From positions 186,001 to 250,000 of the forward strand of contig NZ_CP095757.1 in the NCBI RefSeq assembly GCF_023093535.1: a stretch of 64,000 nucleotides of DNA. The letters run 5' to 3'. Source of the DNA: Halovivax limisalsi. GTDB lineage: Archaea > Halobacteriota > Halobacteria > Halobacteriales > Natrialbaceae. Shown one piece after another: positions 27,406 to 38,588 of this stretch. The translations under genes and the position numbers were made by a program. The notes below the pieces were generated by a model. It was not told the origin of the DNA and did not search any database. It was given only the letters and a program-made list of their open reading frames with translations. Positions within the stretch are counted from its first letter, which is position 1. The number at the start of each line of letters is the position of its first letter.

Positions 27406-27433
27406 TCTAGGTCCCGTGATCCCAGCTGTCGAC
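27406..27433 (-). repeat. Direct repeat copy 1 (28 bp) flanking the HicAB module
   Basis: These 28 bp are identical to 28135-28162, which is the 3' end of the S-adenosylhomocysteine hydrolase gene including its stop codon. Similarity continues at reduced identity on both sides: about 7 bp beyond the stop codon and about 25 bp into the coding side. Confidence 0.9.
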
Positions 27434-27461
27434 GGAGTCTCGTTGGGACCAGTAGCTCATA
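27409..27461 (-). pseudogene. Orphan 3' tail of an S-adenosylhomocysteine hydrolase gene
   Basis: Read on the minus strand this encodes QRDSVDSWDHGT and a TAG stop. The intact ahcY gene ends QRDYVDSWDHGT and TAG. Upstream of QRD the relic diverges and homology is soon lost. The tail is in the same orientation as ahcY and separated from it by the hicBA genes. It looks like the displaced end of a different ahcY allele, left behind when the module arrived. Confidence 0.75.
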
Positions 27462-27501
27462 CGTCCTGTCTCCGCCGGTGCGGACAACCCCTCACCAGCC
27501 A

Positions 27502-27552
27502 CACATATGTGAAGATATAAACGTGTTAGGCTGTTCTATTCAGGTGACAGCC
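27502..27552 (+). promoter_or_regulatory. HicBA promoter with palindrome and inverted repeat
   Basis: The palindrome CACATATGTG (27502-27511) lies just upstream of a TATA element GATATAAAC (27514-27522). An inverted repeat GGCTGT (27529-27534) / ACAGCC (27547-27552) spans the expected transcription start. This is a good layout for autoregulation by the HicB antitoxin. Confidence 0.55.
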
Positions 27553-27553
27553 C

Positions 27554-27823
27554 ATGAGTACCGATATCGGTTCGAACGACGCCACCAGCGTCGAGGCGCG
27601 GATTACGCTCACGAAGGAAGACGAGTGGTGGGTCGCAACCGACGAGCACACGGACGTGACTAGTCAGGGGAAGACTCGTGAATCAGCGCTCGATAACCTC
27701 GACGAGGCCGTAGCCGGGTACGAAGGTGAGGGCCGGCCACCGACGCAGAAAGAACTCGACGCGGTCGGTATCGATCCGGACGAGAACGAATCAGGGGACT
27801 CGATCCCTGACGTGCTCGAGTAG
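27554..27823 (+). CDS. HicB-family antitoxin
   Basis: This 89-residue protein shows the degraded-RNase-H HicB fold: a first strand VEARITLTKEDEWWVATDE, then SQGKTRESALDNLDEAVAGYEG, the helix typical of HicB. The tail is acidic and may wrap the toxin. It would neutralise the HicA toxin encoded 9 nt downstream and probably bind the inverted repeat at its own promoter. Antitoxin-first order is common in archaea. The module is bracketed by duplicated ahcY ends. Confidence 0.88.
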   Translation: MSTDIGSNDATSVEARITLTKEDEWWVATDEHTDVTSQGKTRESALDNLDEAVAGYEGEGRPPTQKELDAVGIDPDENESGDSIPDVLE

Positions 27824-27832
27824 GACGGACGG

Positions 27833-28087
27833 ATGTCGAGGCGGACCTATTCTGGCGACGACGTGATGCGCGTACTGGTCAATTGCGGACCGTTCTACGT
27901 CGACCGGGTGAACGGCGACCACTTCATCCTCCGGTGGGAGCCGCCCGCCGAACATGATTCACACGCACGAACCGTCCCCGTTCCGCGTCACGACGAACTC
28001 TCGACGGGAACGCTCAGGAAGATCGGCGAACAGGCTGGAATGAAGGACTTCCAGCGATTTTTGGACTGGCTGGATCGAAATCTGTAG
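27833..28087 (+). CDS. HicA-family mRNA interferase toxin
   Basis: This 84-residue protein is a double-stranded-RNA-binding-fold toxin. The core reads FYVDRVNGDHFILRWEPP with the catalytic His30, followed by TVPVPRHDELSTGTLRKI and GMKDFQRFLDWL, all typical of HicA. It would cleave mRNA and arrest growth unless bound by HicB. The gene appears intact, starts 9 nt after hicB and ends 48 nt from the convergent ahcY stop. Confidence 0.9.
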   Translation: MSRRTYSGDDVMRVLVNCGPFYVDRVNGDHFILRWEPPAEHDSHARTVPVPRHDELSTGTLRKIGEQAGMKDFQRFLDWLDRNL

Positions 28088-28134
28088 GCCGGGGGCAAAT
28101 CCGACAGGAGAGTCGGTGTCGTGGTCCGACCCGC

Positions 28135-28162
28135 TCTAGGTCCCGTGATCCCAGCTGTCGAC
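28135..28162 (-). repeat. Direct repeat copy 2 (28 bp), 3' end of ahcY
   Basis: Identical to 27406-27433; it lies within the last codons and stop of the intact ahcY gene. Confidence 0.9.
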
Positions 28163-29425
28163 GTAGTCGCGCTGGGCGTCGGTCATCGAGTCGAAGTCGA
28201 CGCCTTCGGCCGCCAGCTTGATCTCGGCGATCTCGCGGTCGAGCGCGTCGGGGACGTCGTGGACGCCGGGCTCGTACGCCTCCGCGTACTCGCGTTCTAA
28301 GAGTTCGCGAACCGCCACGGCCTGGACGCCGAAGCTCTGGTCCATGACCTCGACCGGGTGGCCCAGGGAGACGGGCGCGGCGAGGTTGACCAGCCGGCCC
28401 TCCGCGACGACGTTGAGGCGGCGGCCGTCGTCCAGTTCGAAGGCCTCGACGCCGTCTCGGGCCTCGTAGCGATCCGCGGCGAGGTCGTCGAGCGCGTCGA
28501 GGTCGATCTCGACGTCGAAGTGGCCCGCGTTGGCGAGCAGGACGCCGTCCTGCATGCGCTCGAAGTGCTCGCGAACGATGACGTCCCGGTTGCCCGTCGT
28601 GGTGAGGAAGACGTCGCCCACTTCTGCGGCCTCGGCCATCGGCATGACGTCGTAGCCCTCCATGTGGGCCTCCAAGGCGCGGCGGGGCTCGACCTCGGTG
28701 ACGATGACGTTCGCGTTCTGGCCGCTGGCCTTCTTCGCGACGCCCTTCCCGCAGTAGCCGTAGCCCGCGACGACGACGTCTTTGCCGGCCCACGAGAGGT
28801 TCGTCGTCATGGCCAGCGAGGCCAGCGAGGACTCGCCGGTGCCGTGGACGTTGTCGAACAGGCGCTTCATCGGCGTGTCGTTGACCGCGAAGACGGGGTA
28901 CTCCAGGGCGCCGTCGGCGGCCATCGCGCGCAGGCGGTGGACGCCGGTCGTCGTCTCCTCGCAGCCGCCGACGATCGAATCGATCAGGTCGGGGCGGTCC
29001 TCGTGGATCGCGGCGACGAGGTCCATCCCGTCGTCGACGGTGATCGTGGGCTCGACGTCGAGCGTCGCCTCGATCGCGGCGTAGTACGCCTCGTCGTCGA
29101 CCTCGCGTTTGGCGTAGCTGGTGATGTTGTCGACGTCGTCCAGCGCGGCGGAGACGTCGTCGTGGGTCGACAGCGGGTTGCAACCCGTGACGGCGACCTC
29201 CGCGCCGCCCTTGGCCAGCGTCTCGACGAGAATGGCCGTCTTCGCCTCGACGTGCATCGCCATCGCGATGCGCTCGCCAGCCAGGGGCTGGTCGGCCTCG
29301 AAGTCCTCCCTGACGGCCTCCATGATCGGCATGTGCTGGCGCGCCCACTCCATCTTCCGGCGGCCCTCCTCGACGGCGTCGGCGACGTCGTCGAGCTGGT
29401 CGGATATCCGCGGATACGTACTCAT
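28136..29425 (-). CDS. ahcY: S-adenosylhomocysteine hydrolase
   Basis: This 429-residue protein is full length. Conserved elements include TGCNPLSTHDDV, GGCEETTTGVHRL, the NDTPMKRLFDNVHGTG segment, the NAD motif VAGYGYCGKG at about 215-225, and GHFDVEID. It cleaves S-adenosylhomocysteine to adenosine and homocysteine, keeping methylation going. ATG 29425 (MSTYPRISDQ) fits the archaeal family start. Its last 12 codons are duplicated at 27409-27461, and the TAG stop is inside the 28-bp repeat, so the current 3' end may be a recombinant one. Confidence 0.95.
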   Translation of the reverse strand: MSTYPRISDQLDDVADAVEEGRRKMEWARQHMPIMEAVREDFEADQPLAGERIAMAMHVEAKTAILVETLAKGGAEVAVTGCNPLSTHDDVSAALDDVDNITSYAKREVDDEAYYAAIEATLDVEPTITVDDGMDLVAAIHEDRPDLIDSIVGGCEETTTGVHRLRAMAADGALEYPVFAVNDTPMKRLFDNVHGTGESSLASLAMTTNLSWAGKDVVVAGYGYCGKGVAKKASGQNANVIVTEVEPRRALEAHMEGYDVMPMAEAAEVGDVFLTTTGNRDVIVREHFERMQDGVLLANAGHFDVEIDLDALDDLAADRYEARDGVEAFELDDGRRLNVVAEGRLVNLAAPVSLGHPVEVMDQSFGVQAVAVRELLEREYAEAYEPGVHDVPDALDREIAEIKLAAEGVDFDSMTDAQRDYVDSWDHGT

Positions 29426-29536
29426 ACCCGAACCGAATGGGACCGCAGCCAAAACCCTACCGACAGCGGACGACGGGGACGTGCTCGAAACCGAACCGGC
29501 AGTCGACGGAATGGAATGTCACGTCACAATCGGCCA

Positions 29537-31150
29537 TCAGTCGAGTTCGTAGGTTCGATAGCGCTCGCACGCGAGGCCGGTCGCCACCCGCGTGACTGCG
29601 GCGCCGAGCGCGATCGTCACGACGAGCGAAGCGTAACCGACTAGCGCGGACGGGATCCCGGTTGCCGCGAGCGACTCGGTGACCCACGAGGCGTTGCCCA
29701 GCGAGGCTGGCAGTACGACGAGCAACGTCGTCAGGAGCGTCACGCCCAGGTGGCGAAAGCCGCCCAAGCCCGATTCGCCGTGGGTAACGACGTCGCTGAA
29801 CAGCGACGGCGCGGGGCCGATGTCGGCGGGCGAGACGCCGAGCTGGCGCCAGCACGTGACCGATGCGGTCGTGGTCGCGACGGAGAGACCCACGAATACC
29901 AGCAAGAGCGCTTCCAGCGGGCCGATAGCCGTCGCCAGTCCGATCAGGACGACCAGCGGCACCACGAGCACGCTGGCGACGGCGGTCGTGGCGACGATCG
30001 GTGCGAGGACGAACGAGCGCGCATCGGCGCTGAGCAGGAGGACTGGAAGCGCGCGGTAGGAGCGACCGATCGGATCGCCGGCGAAGACGAGGCCGACCGA
30101 TTGCCCGAGTGCGAGAACGAGCAAGAGCGTGACCGGAAGCTCCGCTAACGCGAAGATCGGCGCGCCAACGAACGAGGCGAACGTGATGGCGTAGCCAGGG
30201 TACAGCACCGTCCGCGGATTGCGCCGTTCGAGGCGCATCGTCATCCGGATCACGGCCAGCGTCCGCGAGGAGACGAGGTGACCGAACGCGCGGTCCAGAC
30301 GACCCGGCGGGAGCACCGACCGCGAATCGACGGACCGAGCCGAGTCGACCGGATCGCTCAACCAGATTCGACGGACGACCGCCGTCGTCACCGCCGTACA
30401 AGCCAGAATCGAGGCGGCGAAGACGAGAAGCCCCATCGCGACCGGGGCGAATGGATCGGCGATCGGATCGTCGAGGCCGATCAGCGACGAGAGAAGACCC
30501 GGAGCGCGGGCAGCGGGCCCGGTCGATTCGAACAGCGGATCGCCGAACGTGGACAGGAGGCCGACGAGGACGAACGGGAGCAACACTACACCGACGAGGC
30601 GAAGTGAGCCGACCAGTCCCCGGCCGCCGATCACGCGCTTGCCGACGTGGTGAGCGAGAAGCCGCCCCGCAGTGCCGACCGAGACGGCGACGGCAAGAGT
30701 CGGCAGGACGGCGGCGAGGATCCAGAGCGCGAGAATCGGCGACTCGAGGCCCAATCCGACGCCGACGGCCACCCCGACCGCAAACGGGGCGACGGATGTC
30801 AGGTACCGGACATAGACGAATGCGATGAGACCGATGGCCACTGCTGTCGCACTGGAGAGTTGCAATTGCAGGGCCGGTTCCAGTCGCTGGAACCGACGGT
30901 GGGCGAGTTGACCGCTCCCGACGATGACCCATCCGAACGCGGCGACGGCGAGGACCGGAACGTTGACGGGGAGTGGCCGCCGACCCGCGGCGTACTCGCT
31001 CGCGATCGGCCGGCTAAACCAGGCGACGATCGCGGCGAGGGCCAGTGCGAACGCCGGGCCGGAGACGAACCGGGTGAACGCACGCCCGTCGCGACGCCAC
31101 TCGGTCCGGCCGATCAGGTGACTTTGTCGAAGTAACTGTTTCAGGGGCAT
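29537..31150 (-). CDS. Uncharacterised multi-spanning membrane protein, ABC-2-permease-like
   Basis: This 537-residue protein has about twelve to fourteen helices. A basic N-terminus (RQSHLIGRTEWRRDGRAFTR) resembles ABC-2-type permease starts, and a central cytoplasmic segment (about 265-315) is charged. I recognise no specific family. No ATPase gene is adjacent; the nearest upstream gene is the aldo/keto reductase. Start ATG 31150 is the only good one. Confidence 0.6.
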   Translation of the reverse strand: MPLKQLLRQSHLIGRTEWRRDGRAFTRFVSGPAFALALAAIVAWFSRPIASEYAAGRRPLPVNVPVLAVAAFGWVIVGSGQLAHRRFQRLEPALQLQLSSATAVAIGLIAFVYVRYLTSVAPFAVGVAVGVGLGLESPILALWILAAVLPTLAVAVSVGTAGRLLAHHVGKRVIGGRGLVGSLRLVGVVLLPFVLVGLLSTFGDPLFESTGPAARAPGLLSSLIGLDDPIADPFAPVAMGLLVFAASILACTAVTTAVVRRIWLSDPVDSARSVDSRSVLPPGRLDRAFGHLVSSRTLAVIRMTMRLERRNPRTVLYPGYAITFASFVGAPIFALAELPVTLLLVLALGQSVGLVFAGDPIGRSYRALPVLLLSADARSFVLAPIVATTAVASVLVVPLVVLIGLATAIGPLEALLLVFVGLSVATTTASVTCWRQLGVSPADIGPAPSLFSDVVTHGESGLGGFRHLGVTLLTTLLVVLPASLGNASWVTESLAATGIPSALVGYASLVVTIALGAAVTRVATGLACERYRTYELD

Positions 31151-31286
31151 CGAACGAGTAAAGCGGATACGTCAGTCGACCGTTTTCGAGACGCGAGGAG
31201 GACCGTGAGTGGGTCTGGCGGGAGACGGCGGGCGCAGTCGAAAGCGGACGGCATCCGGTATCGTATCCAACTGAAACGGGGCGTAA

Positions 31287-34475
<3,189 letters not shown>

Positions 34476-34538
34476 ATCGAGATCGCAGGGGCCAGGGTCG
34501 AGGTCGCGAGGGAGGCCGGTTTCATCGCCCTCCGAAAA

Positions 34539-34613
34539 CGTGGCGGCGAAGCCGCCACGCAGTGGGGTTCGACGGAGCGGCGTCGAAGGAAGGCTCACCG
34601 ACGAAGCGGTGAG
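34539..34613 (+). repeat. Three consecutive hairpins with GA-rich loops
   Basis: Hairpin 1: CGTGGCGGC (34539-34547) with GCCGCCACG (34551-34559), loop GAA. Hairpin 2: TTCGACG (34568-34574) with CGTCGAA (34581-34587), loop GAGCGG. Hairpin 3: CTCACCG (34594-34600) with CGGTGAG (34607-34613), loop ACGAAG. All stems are perfect. They lie between the ligase stop and the convergent broken gene, and could end transcription or form a small structured RNA. Confidence 0.7.
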
Positions 34614-34664
34614 AACGGCGTCGAATGGGGGGACGAGATATCGATATCACTCTGAACGTATCGC

Positions 34665-34992
34665 TCACGGCGGATCGTCTACGGCGTTACATTCCTCGAA
34701 GTCGCCGCGGTCGTACGCCTGTCGCCAGCAGGTGAGGACCGCTCTGGCGACGGGAAAGACTTCGGACACCTCGATACAGGACGGTTCCACGCCCTCGGGT
34801 GCGTCCGATGCAGCCGGCGGCGGGTGGAAGTGACGGTCGTCCGTCGGTCTAGGAACCCGGCGGATGGACGTCCCATCGGAGATTTCGCCCGTCGGCGTCC
34901 GTGTAGTGGACGTTGAAGTCACCGACCGTGGTCCACCTGACGTCCAACCGGGCCGACTCGGCCGTGCCATGCCTCGGCGAACGGTTCGTCAC
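34665..34992 (-). pseudogene. Frameshifted small protein translationally coupled to the HTH-10 regulator
   Basis: GTG 34992 overlaps the regulator stop (GTGA). The first frame encodes LDVRWTTVGDFNVHYTDADG and LRWDVHPPGS, then TAG at 34849-34851. The next frame resumes at once with DDRHFHPPPAASDAPEG and SCIEVSEVFPV, and stops at 34665. Both halves look like one protein of about 108 residues with its middle joined by a single-base shift in the GC-rich run near 34855. Either one base is extra (mutation) or there is a sequencing error. Family unrecognised; the coupling implies a job with the regulator. Confidence 0.6.
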
Positions 34993-35630
34993 GGACCCAT
35001 GTGTTCCTCGGCGAACCAGTGGATAACGTGGTCCTCTGCGCGGTGGAGCACGTCGCTGGCCGTCGAGTTCGCCACTCCGAGTCGGTCGGCGACGTCGCCC
35101 AGCGTCGCCTCGCGCGGCGTCCGGTAGTAGCCCGCCTCGATCGCCTCCCGGAGCACCGCCCGCTGGCGGTCGGTGAGCAACCGATCGGCCTGGCTCGCGT
35201 CGATCTCGCGGACGTGCTCGATGGAGAACCCGATGCCGAGGTCCTCCAGCTGCGTTCGGAGGGCCGAGAGCCGGCTCCGCGAGGTCGTCACCTCCCACGT
35301 CGCCCACCCGTCCTGGATGTCGAACGGCATCTCGAGCGGCACGCCGGCGCGCCAGGCGGGCACGAGGGGAAGCGGATTCGTCGTCTCGATCTGGAGGAGC
35401 GCCTCGTCGTCGTGCGTCCAGAGGAGTTCGAGCCGTTCGACGTTCTCGCGGGCCTGAATGTCGGTGATGATCGGAAGTGGGTCGCTCGCGACGAGGCGGA
35501 CGAGGCCGATCCCGACGTCGTCACCCGGCGTTCCGGTGACGACCTGGAAGACCGCCGCCGGGTGCTGTCTCGAGAGTTCGCCGATCCAGGTCTGGGCGGG
35601 AAGGTCGATCGCCAGTTTCGCGTGGGGCAT
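34989..35630 (-). CDS. HTH-10 (bacterio-opsin-activator type) transcriptional regulator
   Basis: This 213-residue protein has an N-terminal sensing region (about 1-145, unrecognised) and the C-terminal helix-turn-helix of the bat/HTH-10 type: LTDRQRAVLREAIEAGYY, TPREATLGDVADRLGVANSTASDVLHRAE. Such haloarchaeal regulators control varied genes, often adjacent ones. ATG 35630 is favoured by CGTTATTC on the minus strand (35658-35665), about 31 nt upstream; a stronger palindromic GAATATATTC lies at 35675-35684. The downstream small gene overlaps its stop. Confidence 0.82.
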   Translation of the reverse strand: MPHAKLAIDLPAQTWIGELSRQHPAAVFQVVTGTPGDDVGIGLVRLVASDPLPIITDIQARENVERLELLWTHDDEALLQIETTNPLPLVPAWRAGVPLEMPFDIQDGWATWEVTTSRSRLSALRTQLEDLGIGFSIEHVREIDASQADRLLTDRQRAVLREAIEAGYYRTPREATLGDVADRLGVANSTASDVLHRAEDHVIHWFAEEHMGP

Positions 35631-35943
35631 CGCGTGTGCGATCTGACGGTCCGGCGAAGAATAACGCCACCTTCGAATATATTCGTCCCTTCCTCGAGCG
35701 TTCGCCCGTTCGGCTACCCGGACGCCAACCGTACGTGCCAGTAATGAGAGGGCTCGGTTCATATCCGGACGCCAGGGCGCTGAGATCGGGACTGGACGAC
35801 GGGGCCGATCGGTCAGAGCCGAAAGACCGTACCGAACGGTCGGGACTGACGGACGGAGGCAATCGGTGGCGGCTGGAAGACGGGACCGAACGGTCGAGAC
35901 CGTTGCGGCGTGACTCGGTCACCGCTCGCCGGGTGACCGTCGG
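35631..35943 (+). other. Promoter region with degenerate GC-rich repeats
   Basis: Divergent intergenic region. 35792-35818 and 35872-35898 are similar about 27-bp units (pattern CTGGANGACGGGNCCGANCG), with a third partial unit around 35830-35855 sharing ACCGAACGGTCG. There is no coding character. The HTH-10 promoter lies at its left end. Confidence 0.4.
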
Positions 35944-38517
35944 ATGACGACGGGGATTGCGGGGTTCCTCGCCGACAACGCGCGCCTCGTCGTCGCGATC
36001 ATGCTGGTCGCGTCGGCCGTCGTCGGCGCCGGCGTGCCGATGGTCGAGCGCTCGACGTCGCTCGATCAGTTCCAGGCGGACGCGGCGGCGACCGATGCCG
36101 CGGACTACGTCGACGCGAACTTCTCCGCCGACGGCTCGAAAACGACGATGGCGCAGATCGTCGTGCAGGACGAGAACGTCCTGGATCGAGAGACGCTCGT
36201 CGCCACGCTCGAGTACGAACGCGCCCTGCGGGACGACGAAACGGTCGTCGAGACCCGGAGCGTGGCGACCCTGGTCGCGACCGCGGCGATCCGCGACGAG
36301 CGCGACCGGGCGAACGCGACGCGAGACGGGACCACATCGTCAGACGGGGGCACAATGCGGGACTGGACGGCGCCCTCCGATGCGAGCGCGAAACCGTCGG
36401 ACGGCGAGCGAACGCCCGGCATCGACGCCCAGCTCGACGCGCTCCGGTCGCTCTCCGACGACGACGTCGAACGGCTCGTGGGTGACGTCCTCGCCGGCGA
36501 CGGTGACCGCTCTTCGCGGGCGCTCTCACTCGTGCCCGACTACTACGAACCGGGATCGACCGAGACCAACGCGACCTTGCTGGCGGTCACGCAGGAGTCG
36601 CCCGGCGCCTCGTTCGCCCCGGGCGATGCGCCGGACGAGATCGAAGCGTCCCAGACGGCCATGCAGGACCTCGCTCCGGACGACGACTCGATGTCCGTGC
36701 TCGTCTACGGCGACGGGATCGTCTCCACGGAGATCACCGACTCGATGGTCGACAGCGTAACGCTCGTGGGGCCCCTCGCCATCGCCTTCGTCCTGGTCGT
36801 CCTCGTGGTGGTCTACCGGGATCGCCTCGACATCCTGCTCGGGCTCGCCGGGGTCGCGCTCGTCCTCGTCTGGACGTTCGGCGCGATGGGCTGGTTCGGT
36901 ATCCCGTTCAGTCAGCCGTTCGTCGTCGTGCTCGTCCTGCTGATCGGGCTCTCGATCGACTACGGCCTCCACGTCGTCATGCGCTACCGCGAGGCCCGGG
37001 CCGCCGGCGAGTCCGCGCCCGGTCGCGCGATGGCCGTCGCGCTCGGCAGCGTCGGCGTCGCGCTCGTCTACGTGACGGTCACCACCGTCATCGGGTTCCT
37101 CTCGAACCTGACGAGTCCGCTGGGGATCTTCCGGAATCTCGGCATCGTCAGCGCGATCGGCATCGCGGCCACGCTAGCGGTCTTCGGCCTCCTCGTCCCC
37201 GCGCTGAAGGTCGAACTCGACGAGTTCCTGGAGGCCCGCGGCGTCGATCGCGCGCAGCCGGCGGTCGGCACGGGGCGCGGACCGATCAATCGCCTCCTCG
37301 GCGCCGGGGCGACGCTCGCCGCGCGGGCGCCCGCGGCCGTCATCGTCGTCGCGCTCGTCGTCAGCGGCGTCGGCGCCTACGGCGCGACGACGGTCGACGC
37401 CAGCTTCGAGCAATCCGGCTTTCTGGCCGAAGATCCAGACGACTGGCTGAAGGACCTGCCCGAACCCGTCGCGCCCGGCACGTACACGGCCGAGCGGGCG
37501 ATCGACACGCTCGAGGCGGACTTCGTCAGGCAGGACACGACCGCCTCGATCCTGGTCAGGGGCGACGTCACCGATCCGACGACGCTGGATCGACTCGATG
37601 CGGCCCGGGCCACCGCCGGCAACATGAGCGCGACCGAGACCTACGCCGACGGCGAGCCAGCGGTCACCGACCCGATCACGGTGCTGGATCGAGTGGCGGC
37701 CGAGAACCCCTCGTTCGCGGCGACGCTCGCGTCGGCCGACGCGGACGGCGACGGCGTTCCGGATCGGAACGTGACCGGCGTCTACGACGATCTCTACCGG
37801 ATCGCGCCCGAAGACGCGTCGAACGTCCTCCACCGCGAGGACGGGTCCTACGAGGCGCTCCGGATGATCGTGACCGTCGACGGGAGCGTCGACGACGGGA
37901 CCGTGCAGGACCAGCTGGAATCGGTCGCCGCCGACGCGGACGGCGACGGCGTCGCCGCGATCGCGACGGGCGACGTCGTGGTCAACCGGATCACGGCCGA
38001 CCAGCTCGCGGAGACGGCGATCACGAGCCTGCTCGTCGCGCTGGCGGCCGTCCTGGTCGTCCTCGCGGTCGCCTACCGCCTCACCGAGGGGAGCGCCTCG
38101 CTCGGCGTCGTCACCATCCTCCCCGTCGCGGCCACCCTGACGTGGGTGCTCGGGACGATGGCGCTGCTCGACATCCCCTTCAACATCGTCACCGGCATGA
38201 TCACCGGCCTCACGATCGGCCTCGGCGTCGACTACAGCCTCCACGTCAGCGAACGGTTCGTCCGGGAACTCGCGATCGCGGACGCGACCGCCGCGGCGCT
38301 TCGGGAAACCGTCACCGGAACCGGCGGCGCCTTGCTCTCGAGCGCGGCGACGACCGCGAGCGGGTTCGCCGTCCTGCTCGTCGCCATCCTGCCCTTCCTC
38401 CAGTCGTTCGGGCTCATCACCGCGCTGACGATCGTGTACGCCTTTCTCGCCAGCGTGTTCGTCCTGCCGAGTCTACTGGTCGTCTGGGCGCGGTCCGGGA
38501 GTCGAACCGTCCCGTGA
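35944..38517 (+). CDS. MMPL/RND-superfamily exporter
   Basis: This 857-residue protein has two repeats, each of one N-terminal helix, a large extracytoplasmic domain and five to six helices. The conserved helix-4-like segments read LIGLSIDYGLHVVMRYRE and GLTIGLGVDYSLHVSERF, the proton-relay Asp-Tyr-Leu-His motif of MMPL and Patched-type proteins. It exports hydrophobic or lipid-like molecules with proton (here perhaps sodium) exchange. No partner genes are tightly linked; the HTH-10 regulator is divergent. Confidence 0.88.
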   Translation: MTTGIAGFLADNARLVVAIMLVASAVVGAGVPMVERSTSLDQFQADAAATDAADYVDANFSADGSKTTMAQIVVQDENVLDRETLVATLEYERALRDDETVVETRSVATLVATAAIRDERDRANATRDGTTSSDGGTMRDWTAPSDASAKPSDGERTPGIDAQLDALRSLSDDDVERLVGDVLAGDGDRSSRALSLVPDYYEPGSTETNATLLAVTQESPGASFAPGDAPDEIEASQTAMQDLAPDDDSMSVLVYGDGIVSTEITDSMVDSVTLVGPLAIAFVLVVLVVVYRDRLDILLGLAGVALVLVWTFGAMGWFGIPFSQPFVVVLVLLIGLSIDYGLHVVMRYREARAAGESAPGRAMAVALGSVGVALVYVTVTTVIGFLSNLTSPLGIFRNLGIVSAIGIAATLAVFGLLVPALKVELDEFLEARGVDRAQPAVGTGRGPINRLLGAGATLAARAPAAVIVVALVVSGVGAYGATTVDASFEQSGFLAEDPDDWLKDLPEPVAPGTYTAERAIDTLEADFVRQDTTASILVRGDVTDPTTLDRLDAARATAGNMSATETYADGEPAVTDPITVLDRVAAENPSFAATLASADADGDGVPDRNVTGVYDDLYRIAPEDASNVLHREDGSYEALRMIVTVDGSVDDGTVQDQLESVAADADGDGVAAIATGDVVVNRITADQLAETAITSLLVALAAVLVVLAVAYRLTEGSASLGVVTILPVAATLTWVLGTMALLDIPFNIVTGMITGLTIGLGVDYSLHVSERFVRELAIADATAAALRETVTGTGGALLSSAATTASGFAVLLVAILPFLQSFGLITALTIVYAFLASVFVLPSLLVVWARSGSRTVP

Positions 38518-38588
38518 TCGTCGCGCGACGGACCGACTCGGCGCACGGGAGAACGAGTCGAAGCGCCCGTTCGCGTGGTCCCGGCCGC

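Noticed and set aside
27434-28134. HicAB segment as a classical integrase-driven island
   Set aside because: No integrase gene is present and the repeated segment is a protein-gene end with allelic differences, so a conventional tRNA-type att site is not supported.
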